Positions 19,001 through 26,907 of a DNA stretch of 64,000 nucleotides are shown in pieces; position 1 is the first letter of the stretch; each line of letters begins with the position of its first letter. The stretch is taken from contig NZ_JAHLPZ010000002.1 of assembly GCF_018918185.1 (NCBI RefSeq), positions 124,001-188,000 on the forward strand. Direction: 5' to 3'. The translations under genes and the position numbers were made by a program. The stretch comes from Eubacterium sp. MSJ-21 (GTDB taxonomy: Bacteria; Bacillota; Clostridia; Lachnospirales; Lachnospiraceae). Under the pieces are notes generated by a model. It was not told the DNA's origin. It worked only from the letters and a program-made list of their open reading frames with translations, and searched no databases.

Positions 19001-22000
19001 ATCGTAGACGTATTTCCATCTCCACCTGTATAGAAAAACTCAATATCCGTTACATCAAAAGAATAATAATCTATATAATTATCAAACAAAACACTGATTT
19101 CATTATATTGCGTACCATTTGCCGGTATTTGTTTTGTATTATTTGTTTCGCTAGGATAATAGGTATATGAAGTTTCTGTGATGACAGTTTTATTCGTGTC
19201 CATATTCTGTGGCTGTTGCTGAACATTTGCATTCTTTCCAAAATGGAATACAATATGCCAATCTGTAATACTCTGCGTACTGTCATTATGAATCACAAAT
19301 GAATATAATGCCCCCGGTTGATTATAATAATACGATCTTACGTTTAAAGTCACATAACATAGTTTCGTCGTATTACCTGCCGAAGAATCGGTCGCCACAT
19401 TCGATGAACTGCCCTGTCCCTGCTCAACCTGAACATTCTGGTTATACCCATTCGTATTGATAATATTCGCGCCAATCACACCACCGACAAAATACTTGCC
19501 GCTGATGTTCTGTGTGCTTACATACAAATTTTTTGCAGTTCCGTCCGCGTTCTGTAGCATTGCAATCGATGCATTACACCCGGCAAGTCCGCCGACATAG
19601 CTTCCGTTTTCCGTATCTCCGGTCACGCTTCCATCATTGACTGCATAGTTCGTAACTTCCGCGTTGCTGTCGTTATAACCAACAATACCACCGACGTAAT
19701 TTTTTCCAACGAGACGTACATTGTTATCTATTCTGTCAGTTGCCTTGATCACACCATGATTGTAACCGCTGATTCCGCCGACATAATCGGCTGCATAAGA
19801 AACCGGATATGTTCCTACACTAGCAGCTTCCCCAGATATATCACGATTCTCCAGAAGAGAACCCGTATTATAACCGCTGATTCCACCTGCATATGTTTCA
19901 GTCGCATAAACAATGCCTGTATTCTGCCAGTTTAACACCGTATTTTTCGTATTCACAGCATCCGATACCACGACTGGCTTTGCTCCATTTTCAACTAACG
20001 ACAGTGTATCGTTACTGCTATTTCCTGTCTCTTCCTGTGTCTTTGCCAGATCAATATCTGCATTCGCGCCAATCACACCACCGACATAGGAACAGCCAAT
20101 GACATAGTTATCATTTCTGCCAGGCGCATTCGTATCGTTCGCACCCGAAATCGTCGCAGAACCGGTTGCATAACCGACAATACCGCCGACATAATCCTGT
20201 CCGAATACATAGCTTTTCTTGCCGTTATCCAATTCCGCACGCACACCCTGAAGCGTACTAAAATAACTGTAACCAGTAATACCGCCTACATATGTTCCAA
20301 CCACCTTGTCCGCATAAGTTTCAAACGCAGTTCCATCCTGATTTCCAAGGAACTCAGCCAAATCATCTTCTGAATAAAACGGTGTACTGTTGCTGTTTTT
20401 GATCGTGATATTCGCTAATGCAGATGCGTTATCTACATGATTTGCTGCATACACATTCACACAGCTTCCTGCTATACCGCCGATGAATTTGCTGTTCTTT
20501 TTATCTTCACCATCCTTCACGACTGCATATACAGCACCTGTATTCTCACAGTCTTCCAATGTGATGGCAGTTGACCGATTCTTCTCTGTCCGAAGCTCGC
20601 CGACAACACCTCCCACATGTGAAAGTCCGGTTACCTTTGCAGCATTGGAAAGCTCCTTCCATGTGACTGCAGACACAACCGAATCCGAATCCGCAATCAG
20701 TGTTCCGGTAATACCACCGACATAAGACTTTCCTTTTACAAAACTGGCTGTTTCTGCGTCTACATCATCATTTACGACTTCAAGATTTTCTAAGATTCCC
20801 GCCGTCTCTCCAGTCAGATTCTTACCATACACCGTGATTCCGGCAAAAGAGCCAACATAATCGCCCGGAGACGTTATCTGTACTTCATCCAGTTTCAGAT
20901 TCCCAATAATTCCATAATTCGTGGCAAATAAGCCAACCGGCTTTTTCTCATCATCCGCTTTACCAGTATCCATGTCTGTATACAACCTACACAGGGCATT
21001 TCCTGCCTGCGACATAGTAAGTCCCTTGATCGTATACGATTTGCCATCTGTATTCTTACCATCCAGCGAATCCTCCGCACGAAGCTGCTTCATCGAGATA
21101 AAGGATTCTGCCAGACTTTCTGTCTCATCATTTAAATTGATATTGATATCATTTCCATTTGTATTATAAAACGCCCCTGACGCCACAAATTTCGTCCAAT
21201 CGATATCTTCCGACAACTGGAAGTGACAGGCTAACGTTTTCTTTGTATCCTGCTCATAATGCGCACTGCTCAAGCGCAGTTCATCCACAGACTTCTCAGT
21301 ATTCGCTGTAATGTCTGTCACGTAACGCATATTATAAAGATGTCTTGCATTTGCAATCGAATAATTGTAATTTACAACCTTCTTTGCAGCATCCGTGTTG
21401 TTATTTTCCTCGGCAAAATAAACATACGACTGGTTGCTCTGCCGTTCCGTTGTTGTATCATATGCAGCACCATACCCCTTGACGGAGCATTTAATCTTAT
21501 TTGCATCCAGCCCAAACCGATGGAATGTATAGGTTGACTTGAATTTAAAGTTTGCATTGGCAACCTTACTTGCTTTCGATGTGTCCCGTAAAATTGACAA
21601 ATTCATCTCATAGCTGGCAGATGTCGCCTGAAAATCCGCTGCATCCAATACGACACGGATCGTTCCATCCGTATCGCTCCATGCAAGGACTGGGAACTCC
21701 CCAAGCTCCTGCGCACTCCAAGTTCCAGTCTCATCTTTCACATACCGTGTGATTGCACAATTCTGTGCCTGTCGGTTCGCATAATTCTTGATCTTCGCTC
21801 CTTCTAATGTAAACTTCATAACTGGAACGCCATCCGCCATATTCTCACCGGCACAGAAATCAGAATCCACATCATAGACAGTAATGTCATAATTCATCTT
21901 CTGTGCGGCATTCGCCGGCTTGCTAACCTTGAATGACAGATTTAATGTATCTTCATTATTCAATTTCACATCGTCAATGGATGGCTTTTCCTTTGTACCC

Positions 22001-22689
22001 TTTAATGCCGTTGACAATGTGTCCACACCATAGTACCCAATCATACGGTCTTTTCGGTAAGAATCATACCGGGTGGCAATATTGACCGTGCCTCGCAGGG
22101 ACGTGTTCTCATTATCATAGACAAACACTTCCTGCTCAGCACTGTTTGACTTGGCAGAATAAAGAACAGAAAACACCTGTCCATCCTCTAAGGAAAACTC
22201 GACGCAGATCGCGTCATTTAAGATAGACGTATCATACAGATACCCCTGTAAAAGCTGATATACGATTGGTGCCGTCGGGCTTGTCGTATCTTTTCCTGCC
22301 GCATACAGGCTGTAATCGCCTTTATTTGCACACACCGAAACAAGCGTACCCTTGTCTTTGGTTACCCAGACACTATCCTCCGTGTACGCTTTTCCTTCTT
22401 CGTAATATATCGAATCCAGCTTCACCTTGGCTGGACTGTAATTTTTTGTCTGCTTTACAAAATCTTCTAAGGTTCCATTTGCATTATATTCCGACAGCTG
22501 ATTCTGCGCTGCCAAAAACATGGTCTCTGCATATTCGTTCGCCTGATTGAAGTCCGACCAGTCCTGCCATGCCATAAGTCCCATGACTGATATTGTGAGC
22601 AATATCGACAGCAACATCATCGTCACGATCATCTCTACAAGTGTGAAACCCCGATTGGATCTGCATCGTCTCTTTTGTGTCGATCTCAT
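16051..22689 (-). CDS. Giant pseudopilin-adhesin with GLUG-like repeats and CBM2-like modules
   Basis: At about 2,212 residues this is far larger than any ordinary pilin. It opens with a bona fide prepilin signal (basic leader, G14/FTLVE, helix MLLSILLTISVMGLMAW). About 550 residues without a recognised domain follow. From about 585 to 1820 it carries many GLUG-like beta-solenoid repeats with the pattern YVGGIxGYN or VGGIVG. At about 1107-1367 two segments interrupt the repeats; each resembles a cellulose-binding CBM2 module (YSFVIHNDSTQSITDWHIVF and WNGNFTIVNDSDEDIFDWSI). A Thr/Glu-rich linker (about 1850-1900) leads to a beta-rich C-terminal tail. As first gene of the pilus operon it is probably a tip-located carbohydrate-binding adhesin exported as a pseudopilin. 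The ATG at 22689 follows TAGGTGAT; a GTG three codons earlier is less well placed. Confidence 0.85.
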   Translation of the reverse strand: MRSTQKRRCRSNRGFTLVEMIVTMMLLSILLTISVMGLMAWQDWSDFNQANEYAETMFLAAQNQLSEYNANGTLEDFVKQTKNYSPAKVKLDSIYYEEGKAYTEDSVWVTKDKGTLVSVCANKGDYSLYAAGKDTTSPTAPIVYQLLQGYLYDTSILNDAICVEFSLEDGQVFSVLYSAKSNSAEQEVFVYDNENTSLRGTVNIATRYDSYRKDRMIGYYGVDTLSTALKGTKEKPSIDDVKLNNEDTLNLSFKVSKPANAAQKMNYDITVYDVDSDFCAGENMADGVPVMKFTLEGAKIKNYANRQAQNCAITRYVKDETGTWSAQELGEFPVLAWSDTDGTIRVVLDAADFQATSASYEMNLSILRDTSKASKVANANFKFKSTYTFHRFGLDANKIKCSVKGYGAAYDTTTERQSNQSYVYFAEENNNTDAAKKVVNYNYSIANARHLYNMRYVTDITANTEKSVDELRLSSAHYEQDTKKTLACHFQLSEDIDWTKFVASGAFYNTNGNDININLNDETESLAESFISMKQLRAEDSLDGKNTDGKSYTIKGLTMSQAGNALCRLYTDMDTGKADDEKKPVGLFATNYGIIGNLKLDEVQITSPGDYVGSFAGITVYGKNLTGETAGILENLEVVNDDVDAETASFVKGKSYVGGITGTLIADSDSVVSAVTWKELSNAAKVTGLSHVGGVVGELRTEKNRSTAITLEDCENTGAVYAVVKDGEDKKNSKFIGGIAGSCVNVYAANHVDNASALANITIKNSNSTPFYSEDDLAEFLGNQDGTAFETYADKVVGTYVGGITGYSYFSTLQGVRAELDNGKKSYVFGQDYVGGIVGYATGSATISGANDTNAPGRNDNYVIGCSYVGGVIGANADIDLAKTQEETGNSSNDTLSLVENGAKPVVVSDAVNTKNTVLNWQNTGIVYATETYAGGISGYNTGSLLENRDISGEAASVGTYPVSYAADYVGGISGYNHGVIKATDRIDNNVRLVGKNYVGGIVGYNDSNAEVTNYAVNDGSVTGDTENGSYVGGLAGCNASIAMLQNADGTAKNLYVSTQNISGKYFVGGVIGANIINTNGYNQNVQVEQGQGSSSNVATDSSAGNTTKLCYVTLNVRSYYYNQPGALYSFVIHNDSTQSITDWHIVFHFGKNANVQQQPQNMDTNKTVITETSYTYYPSETNNTKQIPANGTQYNEISVLFDNYIDYYSFDVTDIEFFYTGGDGNTSTILPGNMGITEKNKHEVSTDQSPYTLTITGSKDGWNGNFTIVNDSDEDIFDWSIEIPLEEGDDLQFTQSWNPLKVNWEVRDGKKYCILTPLEEKNTYIKKHTNSNNYNYYMPYSMSSDEAVERMKKNAKFIFYTSKLIQQTEDIKYARIQTSADMADFTGTITGSAFTGGYIGYTMLVNSTDTTYARTTAENVRKLTLNQASEADVINAVCDAKIEKSEVQMYVTGTVGAGSVTADTYVGGLVGYDDANTFLRIENATNKASVTAKTGYAGGMISASRKLNNKILTSNNYGTVTAKEVAGGIVGENKGTVNQCNVSATIVGSHGISIASYGGIVGVSGIATEKAEDIDAAQVMECTFTGSISGAGDGVTANVGGIVGANGYNSTVKASTIGSADTVVHGGMVDGTAYETARTNVGGIVGTNYGTISSMDNSQKSEGNTTIDNYLGYTGGIVGCNQKGAVVKGTETERIKTANTWYVTAKAAGENTAVGGIIGYSMSDENLESLENHAEVTTIASGNIAVGGIVGQMDNQTSDAMTFKKCYNYGSVTGTWYTGGMIGYLRYKGVKFYSCSSDGTVSGGISGPMIGYAEEELLADTQYEDCTVNGMIYTKPAQLAADAAIDEQAVADASEETVSTIETQQSQDAENPVNTDMPEEETTIETTTEKMQVVQKLATPDVALLSEDARVPQYYDGTKWTLTAPAQEEDLVGTYESRAYRFEVQDGADYYEVQIKDASGAYGVMYVEPKTDKYYVYYAGSNAQIRRESICEANSYTEFAGMLTEENPVTVSYAVNVRMEDKTAAICAKAMTEGNQISVLLPDTTTLVAVQAVVGEEHLDTYESSDVTVWKLMPVDDATTTDAGKITETDKDDMVIWTGTVKREAVKTHLPKLAGTTVTVGSGTTVKEVVNYTVAVEQPMLMQVLGFDAEGALVQSVYYTADQTNASFMLEKDTWFTNEVKDVQIRFAVISENGLAEWTQPQSLSVNGISK

Positions 22690-22722
22690 ATTTATCACCT
22701 ACTGTATAACACTATTCGCTTT

Positions 22723-22751
22723 ATTATACAAATATATCGGAAAAAAGGCAA
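22723..22751 (-). promoter_or_regulatory. Promoter of the type IV pilus operon
   Basis: TTGCCT (complement of 22746-22751), 17 bases, then perfect TATAAT (complement of 22723-22728) on the minus strand, about 30 bases upstream of the giant pseudopilin start. Confidence 0.65.
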
Positions 22752-22811
22752 ACTTTATCAAGTGATTTTTTTTGCATATTTTTGCCATTTCGGTGAAATT
22801 TGTGTGATATC

Positions 22812-23117
22812 TTACATAAATAGCTCCAGTATATACACCATCGCACACGAAACCAGTGACACCACGAACATGCTTGTCCTGCGCCATGCAAGGATCAGTG
22901 CCACGACAAATCCGATGCCTGCTGCCACCATACTGTTGCTCGCTGTGAGAATCGCCGGAAATGTCATAACCGCAAGCGTCACATACGGCACATAGAATAA
23001 AAACGACCGCACGGTCTTGTTCTTGATTTCTTTCTTGATCAATGTGAGTGGCAGAACACGGATCAGATACGTGACTGCTGCCATCACAAGGATATACAGA
23101 TAAATATTATGCTTCAT
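22812..23117 (-). CDS. azlD: AzlD-type branched-chain amino acid exporter subunit
   Basis: This 101-residue protein has four hydrophobic segments and the AzlD hallmark region (YLIRVLPLTLI) near the N-terminus. AzlD works with AzlC to export branched-chain amino acids and their analogues across the cytoplasmic membrane. The start at 23117 overlaps the end of azlC by 11 bases; an alternative frame start 10 codons earlier would lie deep in azlC and give an unlikely Arg-rich leader. Confidence 0.9.
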   Translation of the reverse strand: MKHNIYLYILVMAAVTYLIRVLPLTLIKKEIKNKTVRSFLFYVPYVTLAVMTFPAILTASNSMVAAGIGFVVALILAWRRTSMFVVSLVSCAMVYILELFM

Positions 23118-23856
23118 GATCCGCCTCCTCTTCTTCCTTCTCCTCATCCGGAAGCGGGAACAGCACAGCTGCCACCCCGGAGATCACAACAGTCAGAATA
23201 ATCACCTTCATACCGGAAGAAATATTCTTAATCACCGGTATCTTCGTGAAAAGGAAGCTCGCCGCCATCGCAATGATGACAAGTCCACGGATTACCTTAT
23301 TATCTCTGGCAGGCGGAATAATGATTGCTAAGAACATACCATATAATGCAACGGAAAGCGCACTTACCACACCTCCCGGCAATACGTTGCCAAGTACCAC
23401 GCCGAGACAAGTGCCAATCGTCCATGCCGGAATCGCAATTGACATCGCACCATACATGTAGCACGGATTCAATTTGCCTTTTCTCGCAACCGAGATACCG
23501 AAAATCTCATCCGTCACGCCAAACCCTATAAAAAACCGGTGTATGATTGAAAATTTCGGATCAATCTTCTGTGCCAGCGCACACGACATCAGCATATAAC
23601 GTAAGTTTATGACGAGCTGCATCAGCGCAAGCTCCGCGTAAGTCACACCACCGGCAATCGCTGTAATCGCTGCAAATTCCCCCGCCGATGTCGTATTCGT
23701 CAGACTCATAATTGTCGCCGGAAGTGCATGCACCCCCGCATTTCTAGCCGCAATACCAAGTGTAAATGCGACCGCAAGATATCCAAGTGCGATTGGAATT
23801 GCATCCCGCATTCCATCGCAGTAATTCTTTCGATTTATATTTTCTGCTCCACTCAT
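23107..23856 (-). CDS. azlC: AzlC-type branched-chain amino acid exporter subunit
   Basis: The 249-residue polytopic protein has the AzlC pattern, with AIPIALGYLAVAFTLG at the N-terminus and FFIGFGVTDEIFG in the middle. It forms the permease with AzlD. Its start codon overlaps the stop of the upstream shikimate-pathway gene by four bases (ATGA), so aroE-aroK, azlC and azlD are one operon. The C-terminus is strongly acidic (DEEKEEEEADHEA). Coupling of an amino acid exporter to aromatic biosynthesis has no obvious biochemical reason. Confidence 0.92.
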   Translation of the reverse strand: MSGAENINRKNYCDGMRDAIPIALGYLAVAFTLGIAARNAGVHALPATIMSLTNTTSAGEFAAITAIAGGVTYAELALMQLVINLRYMLMSCALAQKIDPKFSIIHRFFIGFGVTDEIFGISVARKGKLNPCYMYGAMSIAIPAWTIGTCLGVVLGNVLPGGVVSALSVALYGMFLAIIIPPARDNKVIRGLVIIAMAASFLFTKIPVIKNISSGMKVIILTVVISGVAAVLFPLPDEEKEEEEADHEA

Positions 23857-25247
23857 TTTATCTCATCCATCACTTCTTCTAAAGTTCCGCGGTCTGTCCG
23901 CACGCGGATATGGCAGGCACGCGCATAGACTGGTCCCCGCTCTTTCATCATCGCCTGAATCTTCGCATACGGATCATCACACTGTAACAGTGGACGGTTC
24001 GTACAATGCTTTACCCGCGCATAGGTCGTATCGGCATCTGCCATCAGGTAATATACTGTTCCGACCTCTTTCAGCAAATCGCTGTTCTCCTTGCGAAGCG
24101 GCAGTCCGCCACCGGTCGCGATCACACAATGTGTCTTCTCCCGAAGTTCTTTAATGACATTTGTCTCCAAAGCACGGAAATATGCCTCTCCCTTCTTCTC
24201 GAAGATCTCCGGGATCGTCATCCCCTCCTGTGCCTCGATATAAAGGTCGGTATCAATAAATTCATATCCAAGTTTCTTGGCAAGTGCCTTTCCAACGGTT
24301 GTCTTCCCGGCACCCATATAACCGATCAGGACAATGTTATCGCCGCGCTTCTTCCCATAGATCGCATCCTGCAGTGCCAGATATACTTTATCGGTCAGCG
24401 TCTCAGACACGGTCAGATTATTCCACAGTTCATATGCAAGGATTCCCTGATAGAGTAACATCTTCAAACCATTTACTGCGGGCACACCAAGCTTCTCCAT
24501 CTCCTTTAAGAATGGCGTCTGTGCCGGATTGTAGATCAGATCCACACCAGCCTTCGCCATCGCATAGAACACATCACCGAAATCAAACGGCATCCCATCA
24601 CCCTCATGCAGTCCGACTGAGGTACACTGGATCATCAGGTATTTTCCATCCGGAATACTCTTATAATCCTCCGAAGCCACCGCCTGCACAACCGTCTTCC
24701 CTGCAAATGCATTCATATCATCCGCAATCGCCTGCGCCCGCGCAAATGTCCGGTTTACGATATACACCTGCTTTGCGCCATAGCTGACACACATATATGC
24801 GACCGCACGTGCGGCACCACCTGCGCCAAGCATGATAACCGTCTCATCCTTTAGCGCAATTCCTTCGGTCTCTAATGCTTTTGCCAATCCCGGCATATCC
24901 GTGTTGTAGCCCTTATAGCCACCTTCCACACGGACAAGTGTATTCACTGCACCAATCGTCTTCGCGGCGATATCGACATCCACGAGAGTCTCCATCACAT
25001 GCTGCTTGTGTGGCACGGTAATATTCAGTCCAAGCACGCCTTCGTCATACGCAAGCTTCACACAACGGGACAGATCATCGTCCTTCACACAGAATGGCAC
25101 ATACCGCTCTGCCAGTCCGAGTGCATCGCTGAGCGTGTCATGGATGACCGGTGACAATGTATGTTTAATCGGATTTCCGAAGATTCCAAGCAGATGATCT
25201 GCGGTGACATCCTCGTAACCCTGTATCGCATATTTCATGATTTCCAT
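23853..25247 (-). CDS. Bifunctional shikimate dehydrogenase-shikimate kinase (AroE-AroK fusion)
   Basis: One 464-residue frame carries two successive steps of the shikimate pathway. Residues 1 to about 290 are shikimate dehydrogenase: GNPIKHTLSPVIHD, the catalytic lysine in NITVPHKQH, and the nucleotide-binding loop LGAGGAARAVAY. From about 300 a shikimate kinase domain follows, with the P-loop GYMGAGKTTVG, the shikimate-binding DTD motif (FIDTDLYIE) and ATGGGLPLR. The order E then K makes shikimate and then shikimate 3-phosphate. No stop or shift is seen at the junction. The next enzyme of the pathway in the window, aroC, is some 3.7 kb away on the other strand. Confidence 0.95.
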   Translation of the reverse strand: MEIMKYAIQGYEDVTADHLLGIFGNPIKHTLSPVIHDTLSDALGLAERYVPFCVKDDDLSRCVKLAYDEGVLGLNITVPHKQHVMETLVDVDIAAKTIGAVNTLVRVEGGYKGYNTDMPGLAKALETEGIALKDETVIMLGAGGAARAVAYMCVSYGAKQVYIVNRTFARAQAIADDMNAFAGKTVVQAVASEDYKSIPDGKYLMIQCTSVGLHEGDGMPFDFGDVFYAMAKAGVDLIYNPAQTPFLKEMEKLGVPAVNGLKMLLYQGILAYELWNNLTVSETLTDKVYLALQDAIYGKKRGDNIVLIGYMGAGKTTVGKALAKKLGYEFIDTDLYIEAQEGMTIPEIFEKKGEAYFRALETNVIKELREKTHCVIATGGGLPLRKENSDLLKEVGTVYYLMADADTTYARVKHCTNRPLLQCDDPYAKIQAMMKERGPVYARACHIRVRTDRGTLEEVMDEIK

Positions 25248-25303
25248 CGCTATTTTCCCCTGTTTCGTCTATAATTGTCTAAAATCAGACATTTTCCTCA
25301 AAT

Positions 25304-25331
25304 ATAATACCATAAAAGTGAAAACCTGCAA
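25304..25331 (-). promoter_or_regulatory. Possible promoter of the aroE-aroK operon
   Basis: TTGCAG (complement of 25326-25331) and TATTAT (complement of 25304-25309) are 16 bases apart on the minus strand, about 55 bases upstream of the start codon. Confidence 0.4.
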
Positions 25332-25337
25332 CCATTT

Positions 25338-25370
25338 AGATACATTTCAGATACATTTGTATCTTATAAT
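25338..25370 (+). promoter_or_regulatory. Putative operator palindrome and -10 box before the lipoprotein pair
   Basis: AGATACATTTGTATCT (25349-25364) is a perfect inverted repeat, and AGATACATTT also occurs 11 bases earlier (25338-25347). A TATAAT (25365-25370) follows at once, with no good -35 box. The arrangement suggests a repressor or activator site at a regulated promoter for the lipoprotein genes. Confidence 0.45.
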
Positions 25371-25440
25371 ATAGATAGTTCTTACATACCATCCCAACAT
25401 CACAGGGATGCTGCACGAAAACTACGAGGGGGAATTTCAT

Positions 25441-26892
25441 ATGAAACGCAAAACCATATTCTATAAAATGGTGATCGGCGTACTTCTGCTTTCTACTTTA
25501 TCGGGATGTGGAAAGAAAACGGGCGTTGATTATATTCAGGATAACGATTCCAGACAGGATGCAACTTCCGCATCCGACTTACATCTGAACTATTCCGTAT
25601 CAAACGGACGCACGACCGTCAATGTCGACGCCGATGTGAACACCAGTCTGTCCACACAGTCTGCTCCGGTTGCGACCGCCGTCCGGTGTGATTATACAAA
25701 TGAAGATATCACGCGCATTGCGGCTGCGATTTTCGATGAAGGAAGCTATAAATTATTCCTGCCGTACAGCCGTCAGTCAAAGGAAGAAGTAAATGCTGCC
25801 TGCGATGCATTTGCAGAGACATTCGCTACCTACGCAGACAAATCCGAGATTCCATATAATCTGTTGGCGGAATGTTCCTACGCACAAAATGCGAAAGCAA
25901 GCGGAGTCTTTGATCCTATCGAGACAGATGGAACCATTCAATACTATCCAACCATCAAGCCAAGTGCAGACAGTGAGGAATTTTGCAACTTCTGTAATAT
26001 CCGTGGCACGATAGACGGAAAGGACTATCAGCTTTCCTTCGTCCAGACGCGCAAGCACTGCATGCTTGTGTTGCACAAAGATTATAACGAAGAGCTTACC
26101 TATGGCTGGTTTAATCAATTATCCCCGATCCGCCCGGATATGCTCGAAACGCTTGCCGGCAGCGATAAGATCTGCTCGTATTCCACAGAAGGTGCCTCGA
26201 CGCTTGTCACCGATACGCTCTCCCGAATGGGAATCGATGATTATGTAGTTACCGACGTATTTCCTACGCAGACCATCCGGACTGTCTACGATATCAGCAG
26301 CACCTATCAGGTAACCGCAAACTATGACAAGGACCCGGTCATCTCCTACGATTCTTATCTGGTCTACGGTGGGCGCAGCTTAGATGCGCTTACCCCTGTC
26401 TACACCACCGCAAACTTTCAGACAGAGCTGACTGATTATGAAAGTATGGATCAGGACGAAAACGGAACGATCTCCAATTATCAGGATTATATCTTCTATG
26501 GCTATGAATTCATCACCGCCAATGTCGGAAATGACGGTTTAAACTATCTGATCGTCTCCAATCCTATGAAGATTGAAACAATCGACGTCGATATAGCAAA
26601 CACGCTGGATTTCTCCCAGATTGATGCGATTGCCCAGGACTATATCAACAAACACACCTTTGATGAGACGGTGTATGACATAACAGATATCCGGTACGGA
26701 CTGATCCGGGTATCCAACGAAGAAGATGATTCCTACCAGTTGCTCCCGGCATGGTATTACGTAGCAGAAGGAAGCGAAGAAAGCAAGCCCTATTATTTCC
26801 CATCTGCATATGTCGTCATCAACGCCATCGACGGAAGCATCTACAATGACGAACTTGGCTACATCTACCAGCATCGAAATAAATCAGATTAA
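25441..26892 (+). CDS. Secreted lipoprotein of unknown function (tandem paralogue 1)
   Basis: This 483-residue protein begins with a lipoprotein signal peptide ending in the lipobox LSGC (Cys near residue 22), so it is predicted to be anchored on the outer face of the membrane. The body is acidic with many Tyr and Asp residues and no family that I can name. It resembles the next gene along its whole length; examples are SLSTQSAPVA here and SLAEKSAPVA there, and IFDEGSYKLF against IFDEGSYSLF. The ATG at 25441 follows GAGGGGGAATTTCAT. It is 15 bases from the next gene, so the two are co-transcribed. Confidence 0.85.
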   Translation: MKRKTIFYKMVIGVLLLSTLSGCGKKTGVDYIQDNDSRQDATSASDLHLNYSVSNGRTTVNVDADVNTSLSTQSAPVATAVRCDYTNEDITRIAAAIFDEGSYKLFLPYSRQSKEEVNAACDAFAETFATYADKSEIPYNLLAECSYAQNAKASGVFDPIETDGTIQYYPTIKPSADSEEFCNFCNIRGTIDGKDYQLSFVQTRKHCMLVLHKDYNEELTYGWFNQLSPIRPDMLETLAGSDKICSYSTEGASTLVTDTLSRMGIDDYVVTDVFPTQTIRTVYDISSTYQVTANYDKDPVISYDSYLVYGGRSLDALTPVYTTANFQTELTDYESMDQDENGTISNYQDYIFYGYEFITANVGNDGLNYLIVSNPMKIETIDVDIANTLDFSQIDAIAQDYINKHTFDETVYDITDIRYGLIRVSNEEDDSYQLLPAWYYVAEGSEESKPYYFPSAYVVINAIDGSIYNDELGYIYQHRNKSD

Positions 26893-26907
26893 CAGGAGGA
26901 CGATCTT

